Positions 1-9,296 of a DNA stretch of 64,000 nt are shown piece after piece (within the stretch, counting starts at the first letter, position 1; every line of letters starts with the position of its first letter). Source of the stretch: Leptolyngbya boryana PCC 6306 (lineage in GTDB: Bacteria > Cyanobacteriota > Cyanobacteriia > Leptolyngbyales > Leptolyngbyaceae); contig NZ_KB731325.1 of NCBI RefSeq assembly GCF_000353285.1, forward strand, positions 200,381 through 264,380, written 5' to 3'. The notes beneath the pieces were generated by a model. It was not told the DNA's origin and ran no database searches. It was given only the letters and a program-made list of their open reading frames with translations. A program made the translations under genes and the position numbers.

Positions 1-1590
1 AAGGCTGTTCGGCATCGAGTGTTACTGACTCAAAATACTCATCCTGTGCTGAAGCGTCGAAGTCGAAATGCCTGCAAGCCAGGATATGCCGGACGCAAAC
101 GCGGGGAAGCCGTTCGGACTCGTACCACGATTGAGCAGGCACATACTCGTGAATGGTTGGGGAACTTTGCAGAAGCTGGGAACTGTAACTCGAAAGAAGA
201 TCTCAAGCGATCTTGCACCGTAATTCAGCGCTACTGTGCGCGATCTACTTCACCCGTGACAGCGCTGTTGCGCTTAGATGGGCTGTATGGTGGTGCGAAC
301 TATGTTACCCTTCTGCAACAGCGCCAGATGACGTATATTACTCGCTGTCGCGACTATCATCTGCTCAAAGAGCCAACCGTCAAAGCGATTCTCGCGACCG
401 CTCCTCAACAACAATACCTTCACCCTGATAGTCCTGAGATCACCCGCGATTTGTTTGATATTGAATGTTTGGATGCCACTCGTCGCGGCTACCTTGAACC
501 GATGCGATTGATCATTGTGCGATTGATTCGATTCTCCAAGCAGAAGCCCAGTGTCGGCAAGTGTGAGGGTAAGTACCTCTACGAACTATTCCTGACCTCA
601 TTACCGCCCTCTTGCTTTAGTGCAGCAGATGTCCTCAGTCTCTACAATGGGCGAGGTGGATTTGAGCAAACGCTATCTGAAGAGGATAGAGAGCAAGACT
701 GCGACCGTTGGTGTAGCTGGCAGCCAGAAGGACAAAGCTTCTGGCAAATCTTAAGCCAATGGGTGTGGAACTGGCGCATTCAAGCAGGATGGCAGTCCCA
801 AGCCCAACGTCAAATCCGACAAACGCTTTGGTCGCCTGCTCTAGACCAGCTAGAAACTCAAGAGTGCTCAGCCCCGACCATTGCTCCCCAATCTTTGCTA
901 TCCACACCGACCGTTAACCCACAACTTGCACCTTCTCCCAAGTATGGAGCAATGGTTGCCGTTCCAGGCTGGGGACAGAGCCGTCATAAGTACTCTGGTA
1001 AAGATTTTAAGATCATTGATGATGAAGTAATTGAGTGCCCTGCTGGACATCAGATGGATCGTCAAGAGGTGCGCTACAACCGAGTAGGCGATATGCAATT
1101 GGTCTTTGGAATTAAAGCCACCATTTGCCGAATCTGTCCAGTCATTCAGCATTGTCATGCAGATCGCTCAGCCAACACACGCGGTCGTCGGATCTGGGTG
1201 ACTCGTGCAAAACTGCCAACGCCACCACTCCTTGCAGAAGTGCCAGAAATTATTGTGAAACAAAGCCTTTCCGCACTGAACGTTGGCACACAAGCGATCA
1301 TCTGGACAGACATTCCAGCCACTCAGTTTCGACGAAAGCTAAAATGCAATCTAGAACGCAATCAGATTCAGATTGAAGCAGTTTCTGCTCATCGCCAAGC
1401 TATCGATTCAGCTCAACCCTTGCTCACTCGCCAGCAACGCGCCCATCGCCGCTTGAGTTGGGAGCAACGCTTGAAACGGAATCAATTGCAGGGGAAAGCG
1501 GTGAATTGGAAAGTCCAATTTTTTGGCATCTCTTCGAGTCTTGCTGAGTTTCTCAAATGCCCACATATTCCCGGTTTTCAGCGCTCATGA
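1..1590 (+). CDS. DDE-type transposase, 5' end outside window (possibly IS1182-like)
   Basis: The frame is open to the left edge, so the gene is partial; the first in-window start is a GTG at 19. It is a transposase by overall character: Arg/Gln/Trp-rich with a conserved GRGGFEQT stretch (about residue 214) followed by DRWCSW. Near the C-terminus there is a CPAGHQ...CRICPVIQHC cysteine cluster resembling the zinc-ribbon-like tail of IS1182-type transposases. The family assignment is tentative. The 3' end overlaps the truncated CHASE3 gene on the other strand by 13 bp, so the element's right end probably lies at about 1590-1620, inside that gene. A 35-bp near-copy of 1359-1393 occurs at 35604-35638. 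Confidence 0.7.
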   Translation, partial: KAVRHRVLLTQNTHPVLKRRSRNACKPGYAGRKRGEAVRTRTTIEQAHTREWLGNFAEAGNCNSKEDLKRSCTVIQRYCARSTSPVTALLRLDGLYGGANYVTLLQQRQMTYITRCRDYHLLKEPTVKAILATAPQQQYLHPDSPEITRDLFDIECLDATRRGYLEPMRLIIVRLIRFSKQKPSVGKCEGKYLYELFLTSLPPSCFSAADVLSLYNGRGGFEQTLSEEDREQDCDRWCSWQPEGQSFWQILSQWVWNWRIQAGWQSQAQRQIRQTLWSPALDQLETQECSAPTIAPQSLLSTPTVNPQLAPSPKYGAMVAVPGWGQSRHKYSGKDFKIIDDEVIECPAGHQMDRQEVRYNRVGDMQLVFGIKATICRICPVIQHCHADRSANTRGRRIWVTRAKLPTPPLLAEVPEIIVKQSLSALNVGTQAIIWTDIPATQFRRKLKCNLERNQIQIEAVSAHRQAIDSAQPLLTRQQRAHRRLSWEQRLKRNQLQGKAVNWKVQFFGISSSLAEFLKCPHIPGFQRS

Positions 1591-2126
1591 TGCACTCCTT
1601 GCGCATCGCGTGGGAACAGCAGTTGTTCCTCGGTAGCAATAAATCTGGCAAGCTGCTGCCGAATTCGATCCGAGCTTTGTTTTCGACGGTCTAGAGCACT
1701 GAAGGGTTCCGATTCACCCCGTTGTTTGCGATCGAGCGCGGTCAAAACTTGTTGTTTCCATTGCTGAGAGTCAACAACGAGTTGATCCACCCGTTGGACT
1801 TGGCTGGGATTGTCTGAAACCAGGTTCCTCAACTGACTCAAGTTGGCATCGATCTCAGCATTTGCTTGCTCGTAAGGTTCCAGAAAATCCTGCCTTCCTG
1901 TCAGCAAATATCCTCGCAGCCCCGTTTCCATGTCCAGTAGCAACTTCTGAGTCGTGTTCGCTTGGGAAATCACTTGATTGGTATGATCGACCCAACGCAG
2001 CGCAGACAACAACCGAGTGATTTGCCAAATAGACATCCCAGAAAGCAGCAACAATAGCACGATCGGCAGAGCGATCGCACGAGTCAATCTCCGGCGGAAT
2101 AGGGACTGGGAGAGTGCAAGCAGCAT
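1578..2126 (-). pseudogene. CHASE3-domain sensor kinase, truncated after the sensor domain
   Basis: Residues about 15-35 form a transmembrane helix (LPIVLLLLLSGMSIWQ). They are followed by a CHASE3 extracellular sensor domain with the typical LLLDMETGLRGYLLTG and FLEPYEQA motifs and ending at FIATEEQLL. In intact relatives the second membrane helix and then PAS/HisKA/HATPase domains follow. Here the frame changes character at about 1618 and stops at 1578 inside the end of the neighbouring transposase gene. Only the N-terminal third of a membrane histidine kinase is therefore left, and it cannot signal. It lies 87 bp downstream of the hybrid kinase array on the same strand, so it was probably the last kinase of that array. 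Confidence 0.75.
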
Positions 2127-2213
2127 AGCCTTATCATAAGGGTCAATTTAACGCAGCGCAGTCACTAGAAATCGTCTTACACACTTTGAAGTAATACTTT
2201 TGGGAAAAATTAA

Positions 2214-5200
2214 TTAGCCAACCTTTCTCCTCGTCAGTAAACTTGCAATTGTTTTGACTAACTCCTCTGGTTCTAAGGGTTTAGCAAGATGCTGTTGAAA
2301 TCCGGCAGCTAGGGCTTGCTGATGATTTAGTTCTCCTGCATAGGCAGTGAGCGCGATTGCCGGACTTTGCTGTGCAGGTCGCAGTTCTCTAATTTTTTGC
2401 AGCAGCATATACCCATCCATTTCCGGCATCCCAATATCACTGACAATCACATCGGGTTTGCTGTGGAAAAAGACTGCCAGTGCCTCGATCGCACTGCTAG
2501 CAACAGTCACGTTCGCGCCTGCTTGTTCCAGAATAAAGACGGCTAACTCTCGTGCATCCGGTTCATCATCCACGACTAAAACGCAAATATCTTCTAAGGG
2601 ATGAGGCAACAGGGAAAGTGAATCTAGGTCAGCCCCCGTCTTGATACTTTTGCCTGCGTCCTGGATGAGTGGCAGTCTTACGGTGAAGGTTGCGCCCTGA
2701 TCTTCTCCAGGACTCTCTACGCCGAGGGTTCCGCCGTGTAGTTCGACGAGGTGACGCACGATTGCAAGTCCGAGTCCCAAGCCACCAAACTGACGGGTGA
2801 TCGATGAATCTGCCTGCCGAAAATATTCAAACACATGGGGCAGAAAATTTGGGTCAATACCTCGACCAGTATCGGTCACTTGAATTTGGGCATAGCGTTG
2901 TCGGCTTTGGCTTCTAGAGGAGGGTTGAGTTGAATTTTCTACTGGGGATCTAGAAAGTTCAACGACTTCTAACCGGACAGCTACCGTTCCACCGCTCGGT
3001 GTGAATTTTACAGCATTGGTGAGTAGGTTCCAGACAATTTGCTGAAGCCGCGCCGCATCGCCTAAAACTTGCCCAAGTTCTGGAGCAAAACTCGTCTGAA
3101 GCTGAATCGATTTCGCCTCTGCCGCTAACCGCACCGTTTCCAGGGCGGCTTCAATCGTCGATCGCAGATCAACCGGAGTCATGTTCAAGCTGAGTTTGCC
3201 TTGCAGAACTCGGGAAACATCGAGTAAATCTTCAATCAGTTGGGTTTGCAGTTTGGCATTGCGTTCGATCGTTTCTAGCGCATGAGCCGTTTTTGCTGCA
3301 TCTAACTTGCCGCTAAGAAGTATCTTCGTCCACCCCAGAATCGGATTGAGCGGGGTTCGCAACTCGTGGGACAACACGGCAAGAAATTCATCCTTGACTC
3401 GATTGGCGGCTTCTGCTGCACTTCTAGCCGTGCGTTCTGCTTCATAGAGATGAGCATTTTCAATCGCGATCGCAATTCGATGGCTAATGTCTTCTGCTAA
3501 CGCCAGATCCGCTTCCCCATAACGGCGCTCGGATTCTGCGGTGACAAAAGCAATTGCGCCTAGAATTTGTCCTCGTGCCACCAGTGGCGAGAGAATGCAG
3601 GACTTGAGACCCAGTTCGTGCAGGAGTTGCAAATGTTGCTCATTCTGCACGGCAGCAGCGAGGGCTGCATCGGAAATTTCAGCCACGAGTTCTGACATTC
3701 CTGTTCGCAGTACCTTGGGCACTCCTTGGGCTGCATCCATTGCCACGGGAAACTGTCGATGAATTTGCCACCCCAATTCCACTTTTGCCGGATTACGATG
3801 AGCCACAGCGATGCGGTGAATAGATTGATTTTGCACGAGGTCGATTGAACACCAATCAGCAAAAAATGGCACGACAAGGTTCGCCACCTGGGTTAGTGTG
3901 TGCTCGCAATCTAAAGAAGACGCTAGAACCGTGCTGACTTCCGAGAGAAACGCGGCTCTTCGCTGGTCTGCTTCGGCTTCAAGTCGTGCCGTTTGCTCTT
4001 GAACCTGCTGCCGTAACAATTCAGCGCGTTCGGCTTCGTTCTGTTTGCGCTCGGTAATATCCTTGTTAATGCCAATAAAGAAAAGAGGATTTCCGGCTTT
4101 GTTGTACACCGTTCTAGCAGTAGTTTCGATCGCCACCTCTGAACCATCTTTGCGCTGACAGGGAACTTCCCCGAAAAATCCTCCCGTTTCGTCCATGATC
4201 CGAATCATTTCTGCCAACTTTGTCGGTTGGATATTCGGGTGATGCAGGAAATTGACGGGTCGCCCGATCGCTTCTGCTGCCGTATAGCCAAAAATTTGCT
4301 CCGCATTCCCCAACCACCGTTGAATTTTGCCTTCTAAATCAGTCATCAGAATGGCATCTGGCATTTGTTGTAATGCAACATCCGAGATCAGTAGCTCCGC
4401 TTCGGCTTGTTTACGCTCGGTGATGTCATGCATGACTACGACCGCTCCCTGGCTCTGTCCCTGGCGATCGACAATTGCCTGTCCACTGGCTAGCAGAGTT
4501 CGCGGAGTGCCCTGTTTCGGGGCAATCACCATTTCAACATTCTGTACGGTTTCTCCCTGCAACGCCCGAAACAATGGAATCTCGTCTTGTGTCAGTAACG
4601 TTTTACCATCGGGCTGATATAAGTCGTAGCATTCTGCCCACTGACCCGGTGGCAACGGTTGTTCTGGCAACCCATGAAATTCTCGTGCTGCCTGATTAAA
4701 CAGGGTCAAAATTCCTTCGGCATTGCACGCAACAATCCCTGCCTGCACAGTGTCTAGTAGTATGCTGAGTACTTCTTGCTCTTTTTCCAGCAGAGTTTGG
4801 GCTTGCTGTCGTTCTGTAATTTCTAATTGAAGTTGATCATTGGCTTGAGATAGCTCGATCGTTCGCTGTGCAATCAGATTTTCTAAATCTTGCTGTGTCT
4901 GTTGCCGCGCTGCTTCGGTCTGCTGCCGCTCTAGTTCGGTCGTAATTCGGAGGACAAAGATAGCTAGGAGCGATTCCGCAAGCTGGACATCCGCTAGAGG
5001 TTTCGTATCCATCACGCCGAGTAATCCGAGCGGTGTCCCTGTGGCATCAAAAAATGGAATCGCAACATAGCTTTCTATACTCAAAGGCTCCAAAAGTGGC
5101 GCATTGGGAAACCGCTCTTGAACACGATTTGGATAGCAACACAGTTCTCGTTTTTGCAGGACTTCACGGCAGGGAGTGTCTCGCAGCCAATAGTCAAAGT

Positions 5201-5936
5201 TATCAATGATTTGCCCTTTAGCACAGACCGCGATCGTCTGAATGCTCTCTTGTTCCTTGCCGCTGACTAACCCAATGTAGGTATAGTCAACCCCTAGCGT
5301 TTTTGTGAGATGTTGCACCAGCGCTGTAAAAAAATCACTGCCGACTCTTGCAGACACGCCTTGGGTAACTTCCAGTAATGCAGCATCAATTTGCTTCACT
5401 TTGCGGGCGGCTAACCGAAGCTCTAGTTCATCGATCACCATTGCGGCAAGATCAATCAGTGTTGTTTCCTGTTGATCGGTGAGTGCCTCACGAGGTTGGG
5501 AATCGAGCAAGCAAAGTGTTCCCAAATTAAAGCCGTCATGGGTGATTAACGGCGCACCCGCATAGAATCGTACACCCGATTCACTTTGGACAAAGGGATT
5601 GCAGCCGAGGCGATCGTCTTGCCGCGTGTCAGGAATGACCAGAATTTTGTCAGACAACAGCGCTAAACTGCAAATCGTTGAATCGCGATCGACTTGCTGG
5701 AGGTGGAATCCATAGGCAGACTTAAACCAGCCTCGCGATTCATCAATCAACGACACCAGCGCGATCGGGACATCGAATAACCGGGCTGCTAGTGAGGTGA
5801 TGCGATCGAAGGCAGTTTCGGGGGGGGTGTCCAGAATATCGTAGCGCCGCAGTGCTTCTAAACGTTCTGCTTCATTCAGGGAAACCGCAGGGGTAAGGTC
5901 AGTTGCTGTCGCGGCAGGAGTAAGAGCTTCAGTCAT
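2214..5936 (-). CDS. Soluble GAF/PAS hybrid histidine kinase-response regulator
   Basis: This 1240-residue cytoplasmic hybrid kinase has, in order, a GAF domain (about 25-180), a second GAF (about 185-340), a coiled coil (about 340-400), two PAS/PAC domains (about 390-510 and 515-640, each ending in DITERKQ), a third GAF (about 665-830), HisKA, HATPase and a C-terminal receiver. The phosphoacceptor is His857 in LSHELRTPLNP. The ATPase has N-box QIVWNLLTNAVKF, DTGRGI and GGLGLGLAIV. The receiver carries PDVIVSDIGMPEMDGYM and the conserved K in HLAKPLEPEEL. No membrane segment is seen. The signal is unknown; GAF domains of this kind bind small molecules or bilins, but no clear bilin-attachment motif was recognised. 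It is 54 bp from the next kinase and probably co-transcribed with it. Confidence 0.93.
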   Translation of the reverse strand: MTEALTPAATATDLTPAVSLNEAERLEALRRYDILDTPPETAFDRITSLAARLFDVPIALVSLIDESRGWFKSAYGFHLQQVDRDSTICSLALLSDKILVIPDTRQDDRLGCNPFVQSESGVRFYAGAPLITHDGFNLGTLCLLDSQPREALTDQQETTLIDLAAMVIDELELRLAARKVKQIDAALLEVTQGVSARVGSDFFTALVQHLTKTLGVDYTYIGLVSGKEQESIQTIAVCAKGQIIDNFDYWLRDTPCREVLQKRELCCYPNRVQERFPNAPLLEPLSIESYVAIPFFDATGTPLGLLGVMDTKPLADVQLAESLLAIFVLRITTELERQQTEAARQQTQQDLENLIAQRTIELSQANDQLQLEITERQQAQTLLEKEQEVLSILLDTVQAGIVACNAEGILTLFNQAAREFHGLPEQPLPPGQWAECYDLYQPDGKTLLTQDEIPLFRALQGETVQNVEMVIAPKQGTPRTLLASGQAIVDRQGQSQGAVVVMHDITERKQAEAELLISDVALQQMPDAILMTDLEGKIQRWLGNAEQIFGYTAAEAIGRPVNFLHHPNIQPTKLAEMIRIMDETGGFFGEVPCQRKDGSEVAIETTARTVYNKAGNPLFFIGINKDITERKQNEAERAELLRQQVQEQTARLEAEADQRRAAFLSEVSTVLASSLDCEHTLTQVANLVVPFFADWCSIDLVQNQSIHRIAVAHRNPAKVELGWQIHRQFPVAMDAAQGVPKVLRTGMSELVAEISDAALAAAVQNEQHLQLLHELGLKSCILSPLVARGQILGAIAFVTAESERRYGEADLALAEDISHRIAIAIENAHLYEAERTARSAAEAANRVKDEFLAVLSHELRTPLNPILGWTKILLSGKLDAAKTAHALETIERNAKLQTQLIEDLLDVSRVLQGKLSLNMTPVDLRSTIEAALETVRLAAEAKSIQLQTSFAPELGQVLGDAARLQQIVWNLLTNAVKFTPSGGTVAVRLEVVELSRSPVENSTQPSSRSQSRQRYAQIQVTDTGRGIDPNFLPHVFEYFRQADSSITRQFGGLGLGLAIVRHLVELHGGTLGVESPGEDQGATFTVRLPLIQDAGKSIKTGADLDSLSLLPHPLEDICVLVVDDEPDARELAVFILEQAGANVTVASSAIEALAVFFHSKPDVIVSDIGMPEMDGYMLLQKIRELRPAQQSPAIALTAYAGELNHQQALAAGFQQHLAKPLEPEELVKTIASLLTRRKVG

Positions 5937-5990
5937 GGGAATCGATCCAGGGAAAAATTTGAAAGTGAGCGGAGAAGATACGTTGCCTGA

Positions 5991-8900
5991 CTAAGTTGGC
6001 TTGAGGGGGTCAGGCTGTTTACCCACAAGGGATGCGATCGCATTCACTAATTGCTCTGGCTCGATCGGTTTGGTAAGATGCTGCTGAAATCCGGCAGCCA
6101 GGGCTTGCTGATGATCCAGTTCCCCCGCATAGGCAGTGAGCGCGATCGCTGGAAGCTGTTTCTCGCTGATCCGAAGGTGATAACGAATCTGCTGCATTAA
6201 CTCATAGCCATCTATTTGAGGCATCCCAATATCACTGAGTAGGATATCTGGTTGGGACTGGGACAAGATCCTTAACGCTGCGGCTGCGGAATCTACGGCG
6301 GTCACGATCGCCTGCTCCAGCTCCAGCAAAAATGCTACATAATTCCGTGAATCGGGATCATCATCCACTACTAAAATCTGTAAACCCGTGAGCGATTGAG
6401 CAGGCGAGAGCGTTGTGGAATGATGGTCTATCCATTTTCTCATGGCTCTATCGCCCCATTCCCTCCGTAGCGGCAACTGAATCGTGAAGGTGGCTCCTTG
6501 TCCCATTCCGGCGTTCTCTGCCCAGATTGTCCCTCCATGCAGTTCAACAATCCGTTTGACGATCGCGAGTCCCAATCCCAGACCGCCAAACCGTCGGGTC
6601 GTAGCTCCATCTTCCTGACGGAAATACTCAAACACCTGCGGCAGAAAGTCTGGCGAAATCCCAATGCCAGTGTCACGGACGACAATTTGGGCATATTGGG
6701 TCATGGGTGCTGGGTCATGGGTGCTGGGTGAATCATCGCTGACCCACAACGGTTGTGTCGCGTTTTCGTTAGCGTTATCCGCATCAACCCATGACAATCC
6801 GACCTCCACGCGCCCTCCTGTGGGTGTGAATTTAATCGCATTGGAGAGCAGATTCCACATCACCTGTTGCAATCGAGCCGCATCGCCTGAAATCGGTTGC
6901 ACATCTGGGTCAAGAGAGGTTTGGATCGCGATCGCTTTAGCGTCAGCCGCGAGTTGTACAGTCTCTATTGCAGCAGCAATGATAGATTGCAGTGGCACGG
7001 GAGTTACATTCAGCGACAACTTGCCTTGCATGATTCGAGAGATATCCAGCAAGTCTTCAATCAGTTGCACCTGCAATCTAGCATTGTGTTCGATCGTCGC
7101 CAGGGCTTGGCTGACTTTCTCTGGTGTAAACTGATGCGTTTGCAACATCTTTGTCCAACCCAAAATCGGATTGAGGGGAGTACGGAGTTCGTGGGAAATG
7201 GCAGCGAGGAATTCATCTTTCATGCGGCTGACGAGTTCTGCTTGTTCCCGTGCGGCTTGTTCGCGGCGCAAAAGCTGTTCTCGTTGCTGTTCAATCTGTT
7301 TACGAGCCGTAATGTCGGTCGTAGAGCCAACGACCCGAACGACTTGACCTTGGCGATCGCGGATGAGATAGCCCCGATCCCAGACATTGACCCAATGCCC
7401 CGCTCGATGACGAATCCGATACTCCACATCATAGTGATTGCTCTGCCCGGATACGATCGCTGCCCAGTGCTGCTCGACTTGGTGGTAATCCTCTGGATGC
7501 ATTTTCTCTCCCCACCAAGCCGAGTTCTGGGGAACCGCTTCAGGAGGGAAACCGATCAACTCATACACGCCTTCAGAACGATAAACTTCCCCAGTTTGCA
7601 CATTCCAGTCATACACCATGCCCGCAACCGCACGTGCCGCCAGTCGAAATCGCTCTTCGCTTTGACGCAGCAACTCTTCTGCCTGTACCTGCTCAGTGAT
7701 ATCCATCACCAAGGAGAGAACCGAGGCCACTTGCCCAGTCGCATCCGTGAGCGTGGAGTTATACCAGACGCAGTGAAGGATGGAGCCGTCTTTGGTGTAG
7801 TTGCGGTTCTGGGAAATAATTTGAGGTTCAGTGCCAGATAGGATGCGTTGGGAAACTTCCGTGATGATTGGAGTATCGTCCTCATACACCAGGTTCAGAT
7901 CACTGATATAGGTGCCCAACACTTCCTCTGCCTTCCAACCAAACATTTGAGACACAGCACCCGACCACCGTCGAACAATCAGATTCGCATCCCATTCGAT
8001 CACCGCCATTGGGGTGTTCTCCACATGGGAGTTCAGTCGTTTTAGCGCTTCCTGCAAAGAATTTTCTGTTTGCTTGAGTTCGCTCAAATCTAGATAGAAA
8101 CAAACGATCAGTTCCTGTTCGGTATGCGGTTCATCGATCAGCGCTCCACCGATCAAAATTGGGACGCGATGTCCATCTTTGTGGAAGTATTCCTTTTCAA
8201 ACGGGGTACTCACTCTGTGCTGGCGGAGTTCCTCCCCTGCTTGCAAATCAAGGTGTAAGTATTCTGGTGGTGTGAGATTAATCCAGAGAATTTGACCTGC
8301 TTCCAGTTCTTCTCGGCTGTATCCAATCAGGTTGAGCAGGGCATCGTTGGCATACAGCATTTTGCCGCTGAAGTCCCCGATCGCTACGCCAAACATGCTG
8401 ATTTCTACCAATCGTCGGAATATGGCTTCGCGACGCTGGAGGTCTTCCTGAGAACACTTGAAGTCATGAATATCCACAGCAACGCCGAACCAGTGATGAA
8501 TTCTGCCACTGCTGTCCTGAACTGGCGAACTGCGGCTCAGGAACCAACGGTACTCTCCATCGGCTCTGCGGAGGCGATACTCCATCTCGAACGGTTGTCC
8601 CTGCTGGGTCGATCGCTGCCAGCCCTGGTGAACGAGGTCTCGATCGTCCGGGTGAAGCGCAACTGTCCAACCCCATCCTTCTGCACTGCCAAGCGGTAGT
8701 CCGGTGTAGTCATAGAACCACTGATTGGCAGAACTGCACTCGCCCTTTGGCAAATTGATCCACAGTATCGCTGGGACTCCCTGACTGAGAAAACGATCGC
8801 ACATTTCAATCTCGGACAGAGGCGCGAAGGTTGTGACCACCGCCCAAGGAACTGTGTTGTTTTGCTGAAAGAGCGGTTGGGCGTTGATCTTCAGCCAGAC

Positions 8901-9242
8901 CAAATCCCCATTCGGTTGATAAACTCCCATGACTTCGCCAGTCACGGGTTGTCCCGTTCGGAGTGCCACCATTGGGGGATGACTATCTCCCGGAAAAGGA
9001 GAGCCATCGGTACGGATCGTCTGCCAAGGGCAATCGATGTAGTGGCAACCCTGCATTTGAGCCAGGGTAAATCCCAAAAATTTTTCCGCTACTGTGTTAC
9101 AGGCTTGAATGCTTCCGTCTGCAAGTTGTAACACCATCCCAACCCGATCATCTCCAGAAACGAGCGCTGATGATCCAGTTTCAGTCGCTTGCCCATTGTG
9201 CTGCTCGGAGAAATCGTGACCGGATGTCTGGTTGTTAAGCAT
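5991..9242 (-). CDS. Multi-PAS hybrid histidine kinase-response regulator
   Basis: This 1083-residue soluble hybrid kinase has about five PAS/PAC repeats (about 30-650). Characteristic pieces are WFYDYTGLPLGSAEGWGW, RRADGEYRWFLSRSSPVQD and YRIRHRAGHWVNVWDRG. These are followed by HisKA with His684 (ISHELRTPLNP), HATPase (QQVMWNLLSNAIKF, DTGIGI, GGLGLGLAIVKR) and a receiver (PDILLSDIGMPQIDGYE; KPIEPEQL). A Ser/Pro/His/Asp-rich insert in the ATPase domain (around residue 840) is encoded by a 14-bp tandem repeat at 6698-6730. It is the second member of a four-gene paralogous array. The kinase core is very close to its neighbours while the PAS input region differs, as expected after duplication and input-domain reshuffling. 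Its signal is not predictable. Confidence 0.93.
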   Translation of the reverse strand: MLNNQTSGHDFSEQHNGQATETGSSALVSGDDRVGMVLQLADGSIQACNTVAEKFLGFTLAQMQGCHYIDCPWQTIRTDGSPFPGDSHPPMVALRTGQPVTGEVMGVYQPNGDLVWLKINAQPLFQQNNTVPWAVVTTFAPLSEIEMCDRFLSQGVPAILWINLPKGECSSANQWFYDYTGLPLGSAEGWGWTVALHPDDRDLVHQGWQRSTQQGQPFEMEYRLRRADGEYRWFLSRSSPVQDSSGRIHHWFGVAVDIHDFKCSQEDLQRREAIFRRLVEISMFGVAIGDFSGKMLYANDALLNLIGYSREELEAGQILWINLTPPEYLHLDLQAGEELRQHRVSTPFEKEYFHKDGHRVPILIGGALIDEPHTEQELIVCFYLDLSELKQTENSLQEALKRLNSHVENTPMAVIEWDANLIVRRWSGAVSQMFGWKAEEVLGTYISDLNLVYEDDTPIITEVSQRILSGTEPQIISQNRNYTKDGSILHCVWYNSTLTDATGQVASVLSLVMDITEQVQAEELLRQSEERFRLAARAVAGMVYDWNVQTGEVYRSEGVYELIGFPPEAVPQNSAWWGEKMHPEDYHQVEQHWAAIVSGQSNHYDVEYRIRHRAGHWVNVWDRGYLIRDRQGQVVRVVGSTTDITARKQIEQQREQLLRREQAAREQAELVSRMKDEFLAAISHELRTPLNPILGWTKMLQTHQFTPEKVSQALATIEHNARLQVQLIEDLLDISRIMQGKLSLNVTPVPLQSIIAAAIETVQLAADAKAIAIQTSLDPDVQPISGDAARLQQVMWNLLSNAIKFTPTGGRVEVGLSWVDADNANENATQPLWVSDDSPSTHDPAPMTQYAQIVVRDTGIGISPDFLPQVFEYFRQEDGATTRRFGGLGLGLAIVKRIVELHGGTIWAENAGMGQGATFTIQLPLRREWGDRAMRKWIDHHSTTLSPAQSLTGLQILVVDDDPDSRNYVAFLLELEQAIVTAVDSAAAALRILSQSQPDILLSDIGMPQIDGYELMQQIRYHLRISEKQLPAIALTAYAGELDHQQALAAGFQQHLTKPIEPEQLVNAIASLVGKQPDPLKPT
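6698..6730. repeat. 14-bp tandem repeat inside a kinase gene
   Basis: The unit GGGTCATGGGTGCT occurs at 6698-6711 and again at 6712-6725, followed by a partial third copy. It lies in the coding sequence of the hybrid kinase at 5991-9242 and encodes part of a low-complexity insert between the ATP-binding N-box and the DTGIGI motif. The neighbouring paralogues have either a different insert or none at this point, so the site tolerates length changes. Confidence 0.8.
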
Positions 9243-9296
9243 TTTTAGAACTCAATGTTAGGGAATGAACTAGGGAAGATTTAGCGACAAGAGCTG

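Noticed and set aside
6897-7841. A 314-codon plus-strand open frame inside the multi-PAS kinase
   Set aside because: It lies wholly antisense to clear PAS/HisKA coding sequence and its translation shows no family features.
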